Below, one piece after another: positions 51,501-64,000 of a DNA stretch of 64,000 nucleotides (positions are counted from its first letter, which is position 1; every line of letters starts with the position of its first letter). A program made the position numbers and the translations under genes. Source of the stretch: Gymnogyps californianus (taxonomy: Eukaryota; Chordata; Aves; Accipitriformes; Cathartidae). The notes beneath the pieces are model-generated. The model did not search any database and was not told where the DNA came from. It saw nothing but the letters and a program-made list of their open reading frames with translations. The DNA is taken from NCBI RefSeq assembly GCF_018139145.2, contig NC_059481.1, forward strand, positions 11,086,368-11,150,367. The letters run 5' to 3'.

Positions 51501-54103
51501 GAATATTACTATTTGTTTGGATAACTGTAGCAAAGGCAATGACTCCTTTTCTGTGCCTTTTACGTGGTGGTTGCAACCTCATTTTCTGAACTTACCATCT
51601 TTGTGCCTGTCTTTCCAGGTCATCTACTGAGATATCTTTTGGGTTAAATCAGAATTGTCATGTATCAAACAGGGAGTCATTTACACGCACAGTTAGGTAT
51701 CATGCAGGAGCCTTTTGAAGCCACTGTAACAAGCTTGGAGCTGTAATTTCTGCAAGGTGATAGTTAAATAGGTATCCTGCAGGCTGCTATTCTCCTTGTG
51801 ATTTATGTAAATGCCTTTACTGGTACAATGGAGCCGTAAGTCCTGCCTTTAAACATTCCAAAGAAGTTACTGGATCCTTTTAGTGATCCATAATGCCAAA
51901 GATCTGACGTTGCTGACGTATAATCAAGTACTGACCAAGATGATAAATTATTGCTGAAATGGCTGAATGAGCTTTTTATGTTGCTATTGATCATGGATCT
52001 TAGTGAGCTTCCAAAATAAAGTATTTATAATATACTGTCAGGTTGGTTTGGATGTTGTCTTTGGGACTAGCCAGTGAAAGTTCTGATACTCTGAAAGTCT
52101 TGATTCAAATGTATCCTTCTAGAAATTGCTAGTTACTTTAGATGTCTAAATCGATCTGCAAAGGATGAATATTCACATCCTGAAGAATGACTTTCCACTA
52201 GAGTGTTAAGCTTTCAAAATAACCAGCCAGTTGTAAAACCATGATTGCCTGTAGTGAGCAAGACTTGGAGTGATAACCTGCTCTGTGTAACTAAAAACTT
52301 GGTAGTCATCTCTCTCCTTTCTGGCCAGTGTCCATACTATTTTCTTGTAGCTATTTATACAACAGGGATGTGTGAGGCAAGGTACGCTATGTGCTTCCCC
52401 AATGACTGTACAATAAGAGTTTCTGCTTTCTGAACAATCTGTAATTACATGGTGATTTTTCTTTCAGAAGAATAATGATCTGAAATTAGAATTTGGACTA
52501 TGTCCTCTTCTGAGGTTTTAATTGCAGTCTGATGTATGATTTGGAAAAATAACTTGCCAGTTTTAGTACCTTTCACAAAAGGTCTTGTTGTTGCTTAGGA
52601 ACCAACATAAAGTCCATGAAAAGTACTATCCACATTAGATGGTAAAAGGGTTTCATCTGAAACATACATCTCCTGAAGCAGAATAGGTATGTCAGTGCTT
52701 GTAAGACATCATCAAGAGCTATGGAGATATGCAAACTTCTGCAGTATTGATAAGAATATATTTTACTGCCTGTCTACCTCAAAGTTTCCTTAGAACACCA
52801 TAAGCTCTAATTAACTCAAAACTAACCAGAAAATGAGTTGTGGATAGACAATTAAAATTTCTCTCTAACACACTTTTTATCAGACTTCCTTGTTATGACT
52901 ATGGCAAAGCAGACCTATATGAGAAGGGTTTTCTGTATGTAGCTACTATTGGTTTGCTATTACTACTGAGTGGGTGGTTTTGTTTTTAATTTGGCAGATA
53001 GAAGGCAGCGCTCTCTGCCATAATTATGTCTCTGCTGTAGTACTTTTATTGCTAGCAAATACTTTGACCAACTTAAGCAAAAAGTTAGTTGACACAGAAG
53101 GGACCACTCTAAGAAATGTAAATTAAATTTTTGACTTTTTTTCTGGCTATAAATACCAAGTATTCTATCAAATTATGTAAATTAATCCTGAAGAAAATTT
53201 ATCTGGGTATTTGAAAAAACAAGACTAAGAAAGAATGCATGGCTATTCTCAAACCATTCTTCCTGCAAATGACTTTATTAATCAGAAATAGTTATTAACT
53301 AAGATGCAGTAGCTTAAAGAAAGATAACACTTTTCCACAGCAAGCATCAACTGAGAGAGAGCAAGCTATGATAGGATAAACAAATTCTCTGGGTCAGTTC
53401 CAGACTTGTTCTACCTGATGACCTTTTTTTAACCTCACTCATAATCCATTTTTTCCCTGCTGTGACAACGATGCTTGTAAATGTCGGTTTGTCCAAATTC
53501 ACTCACTTGCCGACTAATTCTACATTGCTATACATCATCAACAGTTGGCAGTGTCCGCTCCATGCTATGTATTCTACCTTAACTTTGTCATGATACACAT
53601 CTTTGCATGAAATGTAGTGAATGGAACAAAATCCACTTTAGAGTAGACAGAATGAAATCAGAGACCACAGAAACACTGAACAGGTTTGGTTTTTTAAGCA
53701 GTGGAGCCTGTATGTATAAAACCTAAAAAGGTTTAGTATTTCTTGGTGTAATATAAACAGTTTGAAAGGCTGAATGAAATGAACGCTTTCTAAGGATGAC
53801 TATTCTGCAAGAACGTTGTACCATTTTTTTTAAAAGAAACTTTGTAGAATACTTACAAAATATATAACATGTTATTGTTATTTTAATACCAAGAATTTGG
53901 TTTGACCTGCAGATTTTCTACTAAAAAAAAAAATCTCTATTTAGATAGTGACAACATATAATTTACACAAAGTTAATTACAGTAACTCAGATCAAAGTAG
54001 CTCTAGAAGGCATACTTCCCACTCAAAACCAAAATAAACATTTCTGTAATGTCCTACTCACACTGTTTGAAGAAAAATGCTAGAATATGAATTAAAAATT
54101 TAC
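45590..54103. other. CYP19A1 upstream region, no coding sequence seen
   Basis: About 8.5 kb between the proximal TATA box and the candidate distal first exon. If that exon is real this is the first intron on the minus strand. Open frames are short and unrecognised, and no CpG island or clear repeat is seen. Confidence 0.5.
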
Positions 54104-54195
54104 CTGTGTCCTCTTCTTACTTCTTGATTTTTACTGGTGAAGAGTGCTATCTTTGTTACTGATGTGCTCCTTTTAAAGATCTGAATAGGTTTTCT
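54104..54195 (-). other. Candidate alternative untranslated first exon of CYP19A1
   Basis: On the minus strand a TATA-like CATAAAAG (54224 to 54217) is followed after about 115 nt by a consensus splice donor ACACAG|GTAAAT ending at 54104. A transcript starting about 25-30 nt after the TATA would have a short exon with no strong coding potential. It could splice to the exon-2 acceptor 8.7 kb downstream. Birds are known to use a distal brain-type first exon for this gene, but I did not recognise this sequence itself. Two GCAAC motifs lie just upstream of the TATA-like box. Confidence 0.3.
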
Positions 54196-54249
54196 GGTGA
54201 TCACTCTCTGTGGCATCTTTTATGCAGGTGCTTCTTGTTGCTAAGAGAT

Positions 54250-57200
54250 CAGTTGCTTAGAGATGGAAGTTTGTGTTTTGTAATAGATCAGGGGCCATCG
54301 CTATTGAAAAGAAAATTCTGTAATTTTACCTCTACAGCTTAACGTATCTGCTGCAAAATAGCTAATGATAGAGATACACATGCCTAATACTGATTAGAAT
54401 TGTAACTGGAGAGTAAAATAGAAAAGTAAACAAAGTTTATAATTAGGTTTGGCTCTGAATATCAAGGAAAGAGATTTGTCATTTAACTGGAGGTGCAACT
54501 AGCAGAAATTATATGAATTCTTTGCCTAGCATATCTAAATGTATTTTTAATTTCCAACAGAAAGGAATAAAAGTCCAAAAGTTTTATTCTAAAATTGGAA
54601 TGCACAAAGTTGTCGATAACCTTTTGTAAGATACAATCCTGCACTGACATTGGAAAGGTCTTACTGAGTATCCTGTATATTTTTATATATACTGTTTCCT
54701 TTATATTCCCAAATGGTTTGAGAATTCTTCAGAATTACTGTACAAACTAAAGGCTGGTTTCTCTGCTTTGTGATGCTTCTCTTTTTGCTGTAGCCTTGGG
54801 CAACTTGAACAAACTTAACTTAGGAAAATCCAAATGTTTTCAAGAACTGCATTAAGCAATTACAGGAAACATTAAAATAATGACCAAAGATCTATAGGAA
54901 AAGGTGATAATGTTCTTAAAAGATGAGACTAACACAGAAGTATGAATAAGGTACACTTGTGCCTGTTACTTGTTGTTTTGAAACACCAAGAGAAGTCCGA
55001 ATTTTCTCAATTTCTGCTATGGGAAATCCTTAGCTGACTCAGCTGCCCCCTCTATAAATTTACCCCTGTGAGTCCAAATAGACTGTTTTGTGAAATAGAT
55101 CAAAATAATCTTTTTTTACTTAGTGCTCTCAAGTTTAGAAATCCAGTCACTTAAGTCTGTTTTCAGCAAGGCTGTGTTATGTCCTCTGGCAGTAAGACAC
55201 TATGCATCCTTGTCTTTCACTGTCACGCCACAAATGTAAAAGATTCCCATAAAATGTTTTCATTCTTCTTTTTCTGAACTCACTCAAGGCTTTAGCATTA
55301 GCATTTAAAAGGAATAAATAAAACAAATTAGAGCACTTTTAATAAGAAAACCCATCTAATGGGTAAAAGGGTCTTACATCTAACAGACTATGATCTCACT
55401 TGCAACAAAAGGTATTTAAGAGTTACATACAATAGTTCTAGTGATGGAATATTTTTAACTTGGGGAAGGATGGAAGAGGCCTAGAATTTTATTGAATGTG
55501 AAATCTCTTTTGAGAAGCCTTTCTTAAAGTAAGTAAATAAATAAATAATGCAGACAGTTTGGGGAGAATAACGACTGAATTCATGCGGAAATGCTTTTGG
55601 CATTACTGCAACCTCATTGAAGATACTCAGCTTACGCAACCAGAAGCCAACATAATTTCAATCTGAGAACTGAAGTCTTGTTCTTCTTCCATGTGCACAC
55701 ACTCTTCCATATATATTTATTATGCAGAGACTTGTTTACAGCATAAGCAGAAATGGGCAGAACTGGAGTGAACAATTCTATTGTCCTCTATTTAGAGCTG
55801 GTCACGATAATGGTTAAAACCTGTTGCATAGTATCTGATGTTCTGAAAGTGTTAAAATTACTTTGTTTTATTTCAATGAGATGATAGCTGTTTTTAATTT
55901 TTAAGCCTACCTAAAAATTTTGGGGGAAGTCATGCATTAATATTTTTTGTTTTAACAAGCCGGCTGTATGTTTTTACTGCTTGTAGACTAGGGATATTTA
56001 CATTCTGGAGGAGCTGGATTTTGAGGCTGGTTTTGGTCCGTCTCACGGTATGTTTCTTATAGATTGTTAATGTGGAAAAACTAATATGAATGATCAGTTC
56101 TGAAGTAGATGGATAATTGTTTCATGGATACCAAATTAAGAAAGCTTTATGTAGCAGTTTAGGAAAGGTAGCATAGAAAGTTTCTAGCTCTTTCCCATGA
56201 TTTGAAACTGGTTTACTGCATTTAGTGTTGCTTTGGTTTCAGCTGCTGAGTAGAATAACAGCTTGTGTTGAACTTTGCTTGCTAGTTTTCTCGTTCTGTT
56301 TTTCTTAGGGTTCCCCACGTATTTTATCAAAAGCCAAGCTCAGTATTTGTTACCACTGCAAACATGTCATTGCTTTTCTGTTCTGCCTAGGATATAAAGG
56401 GAAGTTATGATACCTCAAACTCTTGTGTGGTTGCAGCTGTCACTCGCTGACTTTGGAGATGGTGTACTGTTTTATAGGTGTTAGGTCATGCTGTAGTATT
56501 AGAGAGTAACACAGCTATTGGAAAAAAGCTCTGGGAGGCATTACTTTCATTATTGCTGAATTGCAATTAAAACAAATATTAGCTTAATTTGGAAGCACGT
56601 ATACCCTTAGATATCTTTTATTATACATGCAAATGCTAAGAATAAACTACTTAACTACTCATACTATTTTTAAAAGCCTCAGAATGAGGAGTTTGGTAAA
56701 ATAAGAAGTTAATATAAGGAATGTGAAACCAATACAATTTCTTTCTTTGTCAGCATGTGTTGCTTGAGGTTTGGGGGAGTCCAAGAATGATCTGACCAGT
56801 TTCCTACACAAACACTTTTTGATTCCTTGGTCCATGATCATTTATTTAATCAAAAGTACTGATTTCTAAAAATGAAAAATCTGGTAAAGTTTTTGTTGTG
56901 GCTCCTTCTTCTGTCAGTGCTATGTATCTACTTAAAGAATTTCTGCATAAGTTGTAATTCAGGGACAAGAAGCCAGTAGAATTGGTCATGAAGAAGTCAC
57001 AAAAGGGGTTAAATAATGTGAAAATACTTGTTTATAGTTAAACTAGGTTTTGTCAAGACTGACTTCTGTGGGATATATCTTTAAATCAAATATTATTTCC
57101 ATATACCAGAGAAAATGTATTTAAGTTCTTTCATGCCAAAGAATTCCCGGAACTTTGTGTAATGCAACCAGAATGATTGGACTTGTTGTTCACTACAAAG

Positions 57201-60000
57201 ATCCATGGTTGAATACTACAAATTCTTCAGAGCCTGAGTAGGCATTCACTGAATTAACAAAGTTCTTTTTTATACCATTAAAAATAAGCCAGTTTTTTTT
57301 TCCTAAATATTTTACAATAGACTTTTGAGGAAAAAGGATGCAAAATGCTCTTCGAAGTTGAGCAGGAAGGGTACACAATCCCATAGGAACCCTGTGGCTC
57401 ATGTGATAAAATTGATTAGAATTCTGCTTTAGTAATAAGGGCTTGAATCTCATCTAGTAACTATGTAGAAAGAAAATAACTTCAATTAAATCAGTGGAAA
57501 TGAAATCACTAATATAAGAATCAGTATTGTGAAACTAGTAGGATGGGATCAGTCTCAGATCTTAATTCTTTTTATGTCCTGATGGTTTCACTGCAGTCAT
57601 TAGGGTATGAGATAAATGCTCACTGTACGCCAAGGATGGATAGCCACTGGTAAATCTGTCCCTAATATACTCCGTGTTGTTTTAGGGTAAAAGGAAATGA
57701 AGACGTCTCTATCAGCATAGATTGTCAGCACAAGGTCATGCTAAAGATCCATCTAGCTCGGTGCTCCATCTCAGATATTGGCCAAAACCAGATGCCAAGT
57801 GGAGAGTATAAGCATTGGGCAAATATATATACTTTCCTCTCCCTGCCTTCCCTCCACTATTTAAGGATAAAGGAATTTAAAGTGACAGCCTTAGCCATCC
57901 CTATGCTTGCAGTAATGGCTACCTGTCTTTTCTAGGAACTTCAAGAAAGACATTGTAGTAATTTAACCAGGCATTTTACTCCTACCTTTTCTCTTAACTT
58001 CCTATATGTACTATTTTCCTGTTATCCTAAACAAGGCAGTTATCGAGTACTAAGAGAGGTGAGACTACTGCAAGTATCTGTATTCAAATACTTCCTGTGG
58101 TACTTTATAGTTTAGAAGTGTGTATCAGCCATGGGAATAGCTAATGTTAAGACTGTCAAGTTCTCTCACTGGCGAGCAAAATTGTTCAACAAAACATACA
58201 CTGGATATGTCAAAGCTTATAATTCCCTTAAAATTGTATTGGGTGAACTGCTTGCAATTTTTCTTTGTTTTGATTCTGTTTCAGTCCACTGTTAAAGTAA
58301 TAAGTACTAGTAAAGTGCAAAGTACAGCAGAATGTTTGCAGGCAATCTGCTTTAAGCCATTGTCTTCCATTTCCAGCCAAGACTTGCAGCGCTGCCTTGG
58401 TAGGTGCCTGAGTGCTGCTTCTAAGCAGCTCCTTCATTTGGCTGGCATCCACTGCACTATGAAACCTGTTTATATCTCTTCCATCAGCATTTCTGTGAGT
58501 TACTCTTTCATCCTTTTACAATAACATATCTATTCATTGCCATAAATTCACCCTTTCAAAGAACAGTATGTACATATGCAGGTGTATTTTGAGGGAGTTA
58601 GTAGCACACAATATTGGAAATCACTCATTTCACATTTTGTGCATGATTTTTTTTCTTATGCAGTGTCTTGGAAGGAGCTGGCCTGTTTTGGCTGTTCTAA
58701 CATTATACTCAGTGCAGAGATGATCTCCTTTTTTGCCTCCCCAGCAAAGTTTTCAATGCAAATTAGAGTTTGGCTTCTCTAGCTAATGCCATTTTAAAAA
58801 AGATCACCTAAGGACTCTTGTATCATGGGATTGGCTGAAATCCATTTATACTGCCCACAGTTTTTCTTTTATGCCTAGCTTTAGAAGATCTATATCGCTT
58901 GCAGTTCTAACACCAGGCTGATTTGGCAATTCTGTTTCTCAGATCTTCACAATTTGCTTTCTACGGTATCTTCCAAAACCCCCAAACTTTAGAGGGTGTT
59001 GGAAAGTGTTCTATGAAGATGTTCAACATCTAGAGTGTCATGGTGGTCTGTTTTGTTTCAGTAAAGTACATTAGCTGTTATTCTGGATGTTGGATGCAAG
59101 GAAATTAATTTTATTTATATATTTGGAGGTTTTCATTTATTTTTTTAGTGCTGGGTGAACAGAGTAATAATGGCAGAAAATACTCGTACTTTAAAGCAAA
59201 ATGTAGTTGTGTAGGGAATTCCATTTCTCCCAGTAAACTCAAATCCCTAGCTGGGGCTCTGCTGAAAAGAATTAAGGTCTCTGAATCCAGGCTTGTTTGT
59301 GTGGTAGTTTACTATAGATCAGGAAATTATATCACTTCAACCCACAAGGTGAATTCCTGGGAAGGAGAGCAGGTGCTATGGTGGGAAGGCAGAACAGTTC
59401 CTCTTGTTTTGTCAAACTTGATCAAAATCAAACCATCAGCTTTAATGTTGACGGAGAAATTCTACTGGAAAATACTCTTGATGGAATTTCTCTGCCTGGC
59501 TTACTAAACTAGCTGTGAGTCACCTGTAATCACCTCCTATCTGGCCTTCTGGGCAAATTCGCTTTTTGGTAGGAATGCAGAAAGTGAACTTTTTATAGAA
59601 TTTAATTAAGAAAATAATCACAGGTGGGTAACTTTGACTTGTCATTTGGTCTATTTCAACTGGACACAATGGATTTGTTGTGTGTGGTGATTGCTAGCCA
59701 GGTTTATACAATCTGCCAATTGCAGTAAAATAAAAGTACTCTACCTTGTAAATTAGACTAACAAAGAACAGGCTAGATGCATGCCATAAGCCACTTGTTT
59801 CTGCTCTTTCCATGGAGGTCTAGTTATTTGCATAACATCTAAGCCAAAACTGCTTTCTGCCTTTTATGTTTCTACTTTGCATTTAAATGGGTTAGAAAAA
59901 AGCCCAGATCAGCCAAAAAACTCAGATAATATGCATCTTTGTGTGTCTTCCCTTGTAAAATAATAAATAATAGAAGAAACAATCCTAATTTTCTCTGCAG
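54250..60000. other. Non-coding region, no gene seen
   Basis: The longest open frame (126 codons, 58144-58524, plus) gives a peptide without family resemblance and is overlapped by an open antisense frame, typical of chance. No repeats of note. Confidence 0.6.
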
Positions 60001-60135
60001 CCCCCCAGGTATTCTGCATTGACTATGGCATGGAAAGACCACCATACTGGAACAAGGCGGCAATCCAGAATCCGTTCCCTTTCGCTCCCTGATGTGATGA
60101 AGTCGCTCTGTACAGTGGTGGGTTCTGTGAAGTGA
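60001..60135 (+). other. Exon-like patch of unknown nature
   Basis: A good 3' splice-site sequence (TTTTCTCTGCAG ending at 60000) precedes a stretch open from 60001 to a TGA at 60133-60135. Four CpG dinucleotides fall in about 48 bp (60058-60105), unusual in this CpG-poor window. Another frame reads IDYGMERPPYWNKAAIQNP. No family is recognised and no clear donor follows, so this may be chance or part of an unrecognised repeat next to the CR1 end. Confidence 0.2.
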
Positions 60136-60187
60136 ACACTTCTCCATGTTAAATCATCCTAGAGTGGCCAACTTTTTTTCTCAGATA

Positions 60188-60267
60188 ACTGCCCCTGCGT
60201 TAAGCAGGAAGCTGGGCTAGAGGACCTCCTGAGGTCCCTTTCAACCTTAATTTTTCTGTGATCCTAT
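60188..60267 (+). mobile_element. CR1 LINE 3'-end fragment
   Basis: GCTGGGCTAGAGGACCTCCT, then GAGGTCCCTTTCAACC, then AATTTTTCTGTGATCCTAT is a CR1 3' end in sense orientation. The preceding CTGCGTTAAGCAGGAAG corresponds to the CR1 segment before it. The terminal octamers are degraded. Confidence 0.85.
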
Positions 60268-62514
60268 TCATCTGATATCTTTCTGGCAGCATATCTGCTT
60301 TTCTGGTCCCAGTCCAACCTGTCCCAACCTTATACCAGTGGCTTGGAAATGGAGGGTTTTTTAGATCACATTTTTCTGTCATCTATAATTCAGGACTCTA
60401 CTTAGTAAAGAATTCTGACTACCATCTCCTCCTCCTTCCTCTTTAATTGGCAAAGAGAAAATTTCTGCATAAGCTTGCTGTAACACTGCTGTGCGTAGCA
60501 GCTACTTGTGGTGGCTGCTACTCTGTTAATATATTACACATAAAAATCAAAATATCTGTGTGTTCAGTGCAGTGTTCTTAAGTAGGCCTTTCACATGCTT
60601 CCACTAGCTACAGGATGTTTCCCCAGAATCTCTGCTTGCTGAAAATTCTTTAGAAATGTTTAAAGAGTACAAAAAGAAAAAAAAGCTTTGAGAGAAGCTC
60701 ATTACACTGTTAGGTACAAAACAGTCAGTAAGTGCCTCTCAAAATCCTTTCTGCCTATACTGCCTTGAGATAGGTACAAGTCTTCAGAGATTATCACCTT
60801 TGGGGACTTGGGGTTTGGTATTTATGTTTTTGTTGAGGGTTTTTTTTGTTGCTTCTGTTGTTGACAGAAAGAGCTTTATAAAAGAAGTTCTATATGGGCT
60901 TGAACACTCAAGAAGATCTCTTCAGTAGTTTCTTTTATCTGGAACAGATGCAGGAAAAACTGTAAGTGGTATGGCTAAATGCAGCTTCTTTAGGAGCCAT
61001 TTGTGTACATGTGTTTTTATTTTCTTAAAAACAGGTCTCACTTGGTGTTTGTGTGCTCTGTGCTTCATTACAACCTTTCTTTCCCTGAATACGTACCTGT
61101 GTAGCTGAAAAGGAGCAAGTGGGCTAGTTTAGCTTTTCTTTTGAGGGTCATTTTCACCCCAAACCTGTATCAGCTTAAAGGAGCAGTTGCACACACCACA
61201 CTGTGGTTCTGGTGAATAGATATTTTAGTTACTGATAAAAAAATATGTAATTCACTGTGGCATTGTATTAATATCAGAATGTTAACGGTTACTTGAGAAT
61301 TGTCTACCTCAACCTCTACTGCATGAACTGATTGCTATTTTGGACTGTACTTGGGAATATTTTGACTAGATTTTGGAAAATATTTAAATATCTAACAGTC
61401 CTTCTGTGAAGGAACTAGTGATGGTATTCATTGATTAAGTCTTACAGAAAGACTTGTAAAGAAAAACTGGCTCTTTGGTTGGTAGTAGTTGTCTGTAGGA
61501 GGTGGTGATTGTCAGGCCTCCAAAACCACAAAAACCTTTCTGAAGCTACAGTATAACAATAAGGAGGTGGTGGGCTGTTTACCCAGTATTTGATCAGGGC
61601 AAGATGCTAGTCCATATAAAAATACCGGATTCTGACCTATGAAGATTGTATTGGTGTATTGTTTGACGATTAGATTAATGGATTCTTTTGTCTTTTGTTT
61701 GATGAATGAGGAGATAATTTTGACATTTCTTCTAACTTTCAAGAGCTTGACTTATTGGTAACTTTCAATGGTATTTTGTTATATTCCTCGTGCTTATCGC
61801 AGTTAACAGCAAAATAGCTTTTTCTTAACGCTAAGCATATGTTGTAGTTTAGAAAAGGCCAAAAAATTAATGGAAAGCTTTTGAGGAGAAATGGTATGGC
61901 AGGAAAGAGGGAGGGGATGGATAATTGAAAGATTGTGTATTCATATGTAATTACACTACTATGGTGCCCATCTACCATTTTTAAAGCTTTTTGCTGCAGC
62001 ACTCACACAAAACATATGACTGAAGGATGTGGTAAAAACTCTTTCTGTGCTAAGGCATACGTAGGGTACAATGCTGTTGGCTCTGTAGTTATAGTTTTCC
62101 CTATATTGAATATAAAAGGCTATATACTTAGAGGAGCACTAAAAAGACAGTGAGGTTCCACTCAAAACAATGGGATTTTCATCCTAACTTCAGTGGCAAT
62201 AGGATAAGGTGTCCTTTAAAGTACGTGGAGAGATGATAAGGTAAGGTTCCAGGGAATAGATTTTGAAGTTTGATTGTTAAGGCTTGACTTATCTCTGCCT
62301 ATTTTTTACCACAAAATCTTCTCTCAAAGAAATCAAGCATATGCTAGTGGTGTGTATTAATAACTTATCCGTCATACTAATTCATGGTTATCTAGAAAAC
62401 AATTTCACTTATCTGCCATGTTTTCCAAATATATCTAATAAGGTGGTTATTCTTTTTTTTAATGATCAAAGGGGTCCTAGGGCTGAATGAATGTATTGGG
62501 CTTTGAGATCCTTG

Positions 62515-62543
62515 AAGAAAAAAGAAAGAAAAAGAAAAAAAGG
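62515..62543 (+). repeat. Purine-rich A/G tract
   Basis: AAAG/AAAAAG-type low-complexity purine stretch. No gene is nearby. Confidence 0.75.
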
Positions 62544-63295
62544 AGTATTGCAGGGTTATATTGCTGTTGCCTTTTGAAATAGGCATTAGCTGTTATTCAG
62601 CACTGTTCTTGTCTATTAGGAGGATTTAAACCTTGTAATAAAATTAAGCTGTATTTTCTTGGTGACTCCCCCCAAAATCACTCTTCTCATTCTCTCCACA
62701 TCAGATTGGTAGAACAGCATTAAAAAACTCCTAATGAAAGTCAAAATGGAAAGAGCTACCAATATGGATATTTTTCTCCTATTAGTCTGCCTGCATAAAT
62801 TCAGATCTTCAGATTATGGTAGACTACGCTTGTTAATTCAAGAAGTACTACTGATTTTTGAAGATGGGTACAGTGTGTTCTTGTCAGAGGCAGAAGCAGC
62901 TGTAATGAAGTATTACAGGAACAGGTCACGGAGGTGCTATCTAAAACTAACTCTGTATTATGTATCTGAGCATCTACAGTTTCAGCTTGTTAGCTGTTCA
63001 ACTTGTTTACATGTTTTTTTTCTTCTCCTGAATTGGTATTGCAGCTGGCGAGAAAAAGGAAGAGGTGTGTGAAGTCTTTTGTCCTTGATGTACAGGAACT
63101 AGTGAGGACTATCTCAGATCTTCTCTCTTTGTCCATGGGTATAAGACTAATTTAAGATGCAGCTCTTTCAGGTGTGGGGAAAGGTGCTTTGAGAGACAAT
63201 CTATTCCCTTGTCATGGAAAAATGTGCAGGCTATTCAGAGTAGTTTAGGATGAGTCTTCAGATTGCTACAGACTTCTTTGACAGCTAAATACTCT

Positions 63296-63317
63296 CCCCC
63301 CCCCCCTTTTTTTTTTT
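63296..63317 (+). repeat. C11-T11 homopolymer junction
   Basis: Eleven C are followed directly by eleven T. This is a pure pyrimidine tract of the kind that is error-prone in sequencing and assembly. Confidence 0.85.
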
Positions 63318-64000
63318 GAGTAAGCTCTGCTGCCACAGTTGAGTGTCTGCAAGTCATTGCAGTCATCACATAAGAATGCTGCACAAAAAAGTGATACAGA
63401 ACTTGTACTTGAATGTGCAGCTACAGAGGCAGAGTACGTTCTAATGAACTTTTAAACCACTTCCCCCATTTTTTTCCATTTTAATTTCTTTGAAGGAATA
63501 TGCATGCTATACAAGTATTTATTATTGTTTATAAGAACCTGATTTACTCAGGATTTTATCACACTGATTCAATGTTAATATTATCTACTTTACATTGTAA
63601 CTGCTTGAATGCCTGAGCAGTTCATGCCAGTAAATTAATTTCCTCTTTTGCACAACATGAGGTTTAAAATAATTCTTCATCAGAGTTGGAAAATGTAAGA
63701 GTTGAAAAATCTTTTATTAGAACTTTTATTTCTTATAGTCAACTTTTTCATTTATAAAATGGTATGCATGTATGTGAGAACATATATGATTAAAAGCTCA
63801 TCTGTGTTACATTAGTATAACTAAACATATATATGTGGGCCCACTGCAACGGCTTCAGCCTCCTTTTCTGTAATATGTAGTTTGAGTATATTTTTCTCAA
63901 CCTGTTGGCAGAGTTCAGGTTCTTCTGTCTTTCTTTGAGGGGAAGTTCACAGAGATAATACATGGTGCTGCTAGGTATCTCTTTCTTCCATTGTTAAGAT

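Larger units (their letters stand above)
60268..64000. other. Non-coding right flank, no gene seen
   Basis: No exon of GLDN, the expected neighbour by human gene order, is visible. Open frames (for example 112 codons at 62734-63072) are unrecognised. Simple repeats occur at 62515 and 63296. Confidence 0.55.

Noticed and set aside
58144..58524. 126-codon plus-strand open frame
   Set aside because: The peptide resembles no family I know, an antisense frame is also open over the same bases, and there is no promoter or splice context.
59148..59507. 119-codon plus-strand open frame
   Set aside because: It begins at GTG, not ATG, and the peptide is unrecognisable; best read as chance.
62734..63072. 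112-codon plus-strand open frame, considered as an exon of a neighbour such as GLDN
   Set aside because: No collagen-like or olfactomedin-like sequence, and no good splice borders.

Overview
The window is vertebrate genomic DNA from a bird. It is AT-rich, with long non-coding tracts and small exons separated by GT-AG introns. Three CR1 LINE 3' ends and one solo long terminal repeat of a class I recall as widespread in neoavian birds point the same way. The one protein I can recognise is nearly identical to the avian aromatases I know. The protein keeps an N-terminal NIT sequon that I recall as missing from the chicken protein. Together with the LTR this suggests a neoavian rather than a galliform bird, but I cannot name the species.

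The only gene I can support is CYP19A1 (aromatase, cytochrome P450 19A1) on the minus strand. Its nine coding exons (numbered 2 to 10 as in mammals) run from the ATG at 45426 down to the TAA at 30108. The exon sizes are 145, 151, 155, 177, 115, 115, 163, 242 and 252 nt, giving 1515 nt and 504 residues. All eight introns are GT-AG and all reading phases join. The heme-ligand Cys437, the I-helix Asp309/Thr310, the ExxR pair Glu362/Arg365 and the known steroid-pocket residues are present, so the gene looks functional. The coding part occupies about 15.3 kb.

Upstream of the gene (right side, 45.4-64 kb) a TATAAAA box lies 154 nt before the ATG, where a proximal gonadal promoter would be expected. 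About 8.7 kb further out there is a minus-strand TATA-like box plus strong splice donor that could be an alternative untranslated first exon, such as a brain-type exon. The rest of this side is non-coding, apart from a CR1 3' end at about 60.2 kb and an unexplained exon-like, CpG-enriched patch just before it.

Downstream of the gene (left side, 1-30 kb) there is a strong G-quadruplex motif on the sense strand in the 3' UTR or 3' flank, followed by a minus-strand CR1 end. Further left are a possible decayed coding relic near 22.7 kb, a 592-bp solo LTR at 16955-17546 and another CR1 end near 2.9 kb. I see no exon of the genes that flank CYP19A1 in human (TNFAIP8L3, GLDN), so the flanks are intergenic or deep intron. 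Nothing in the window resembles an undescribed multi-gene system. The points most worth checking are regulatory: the two candidate promoters, the G-quadruplex and the nearby LTR.
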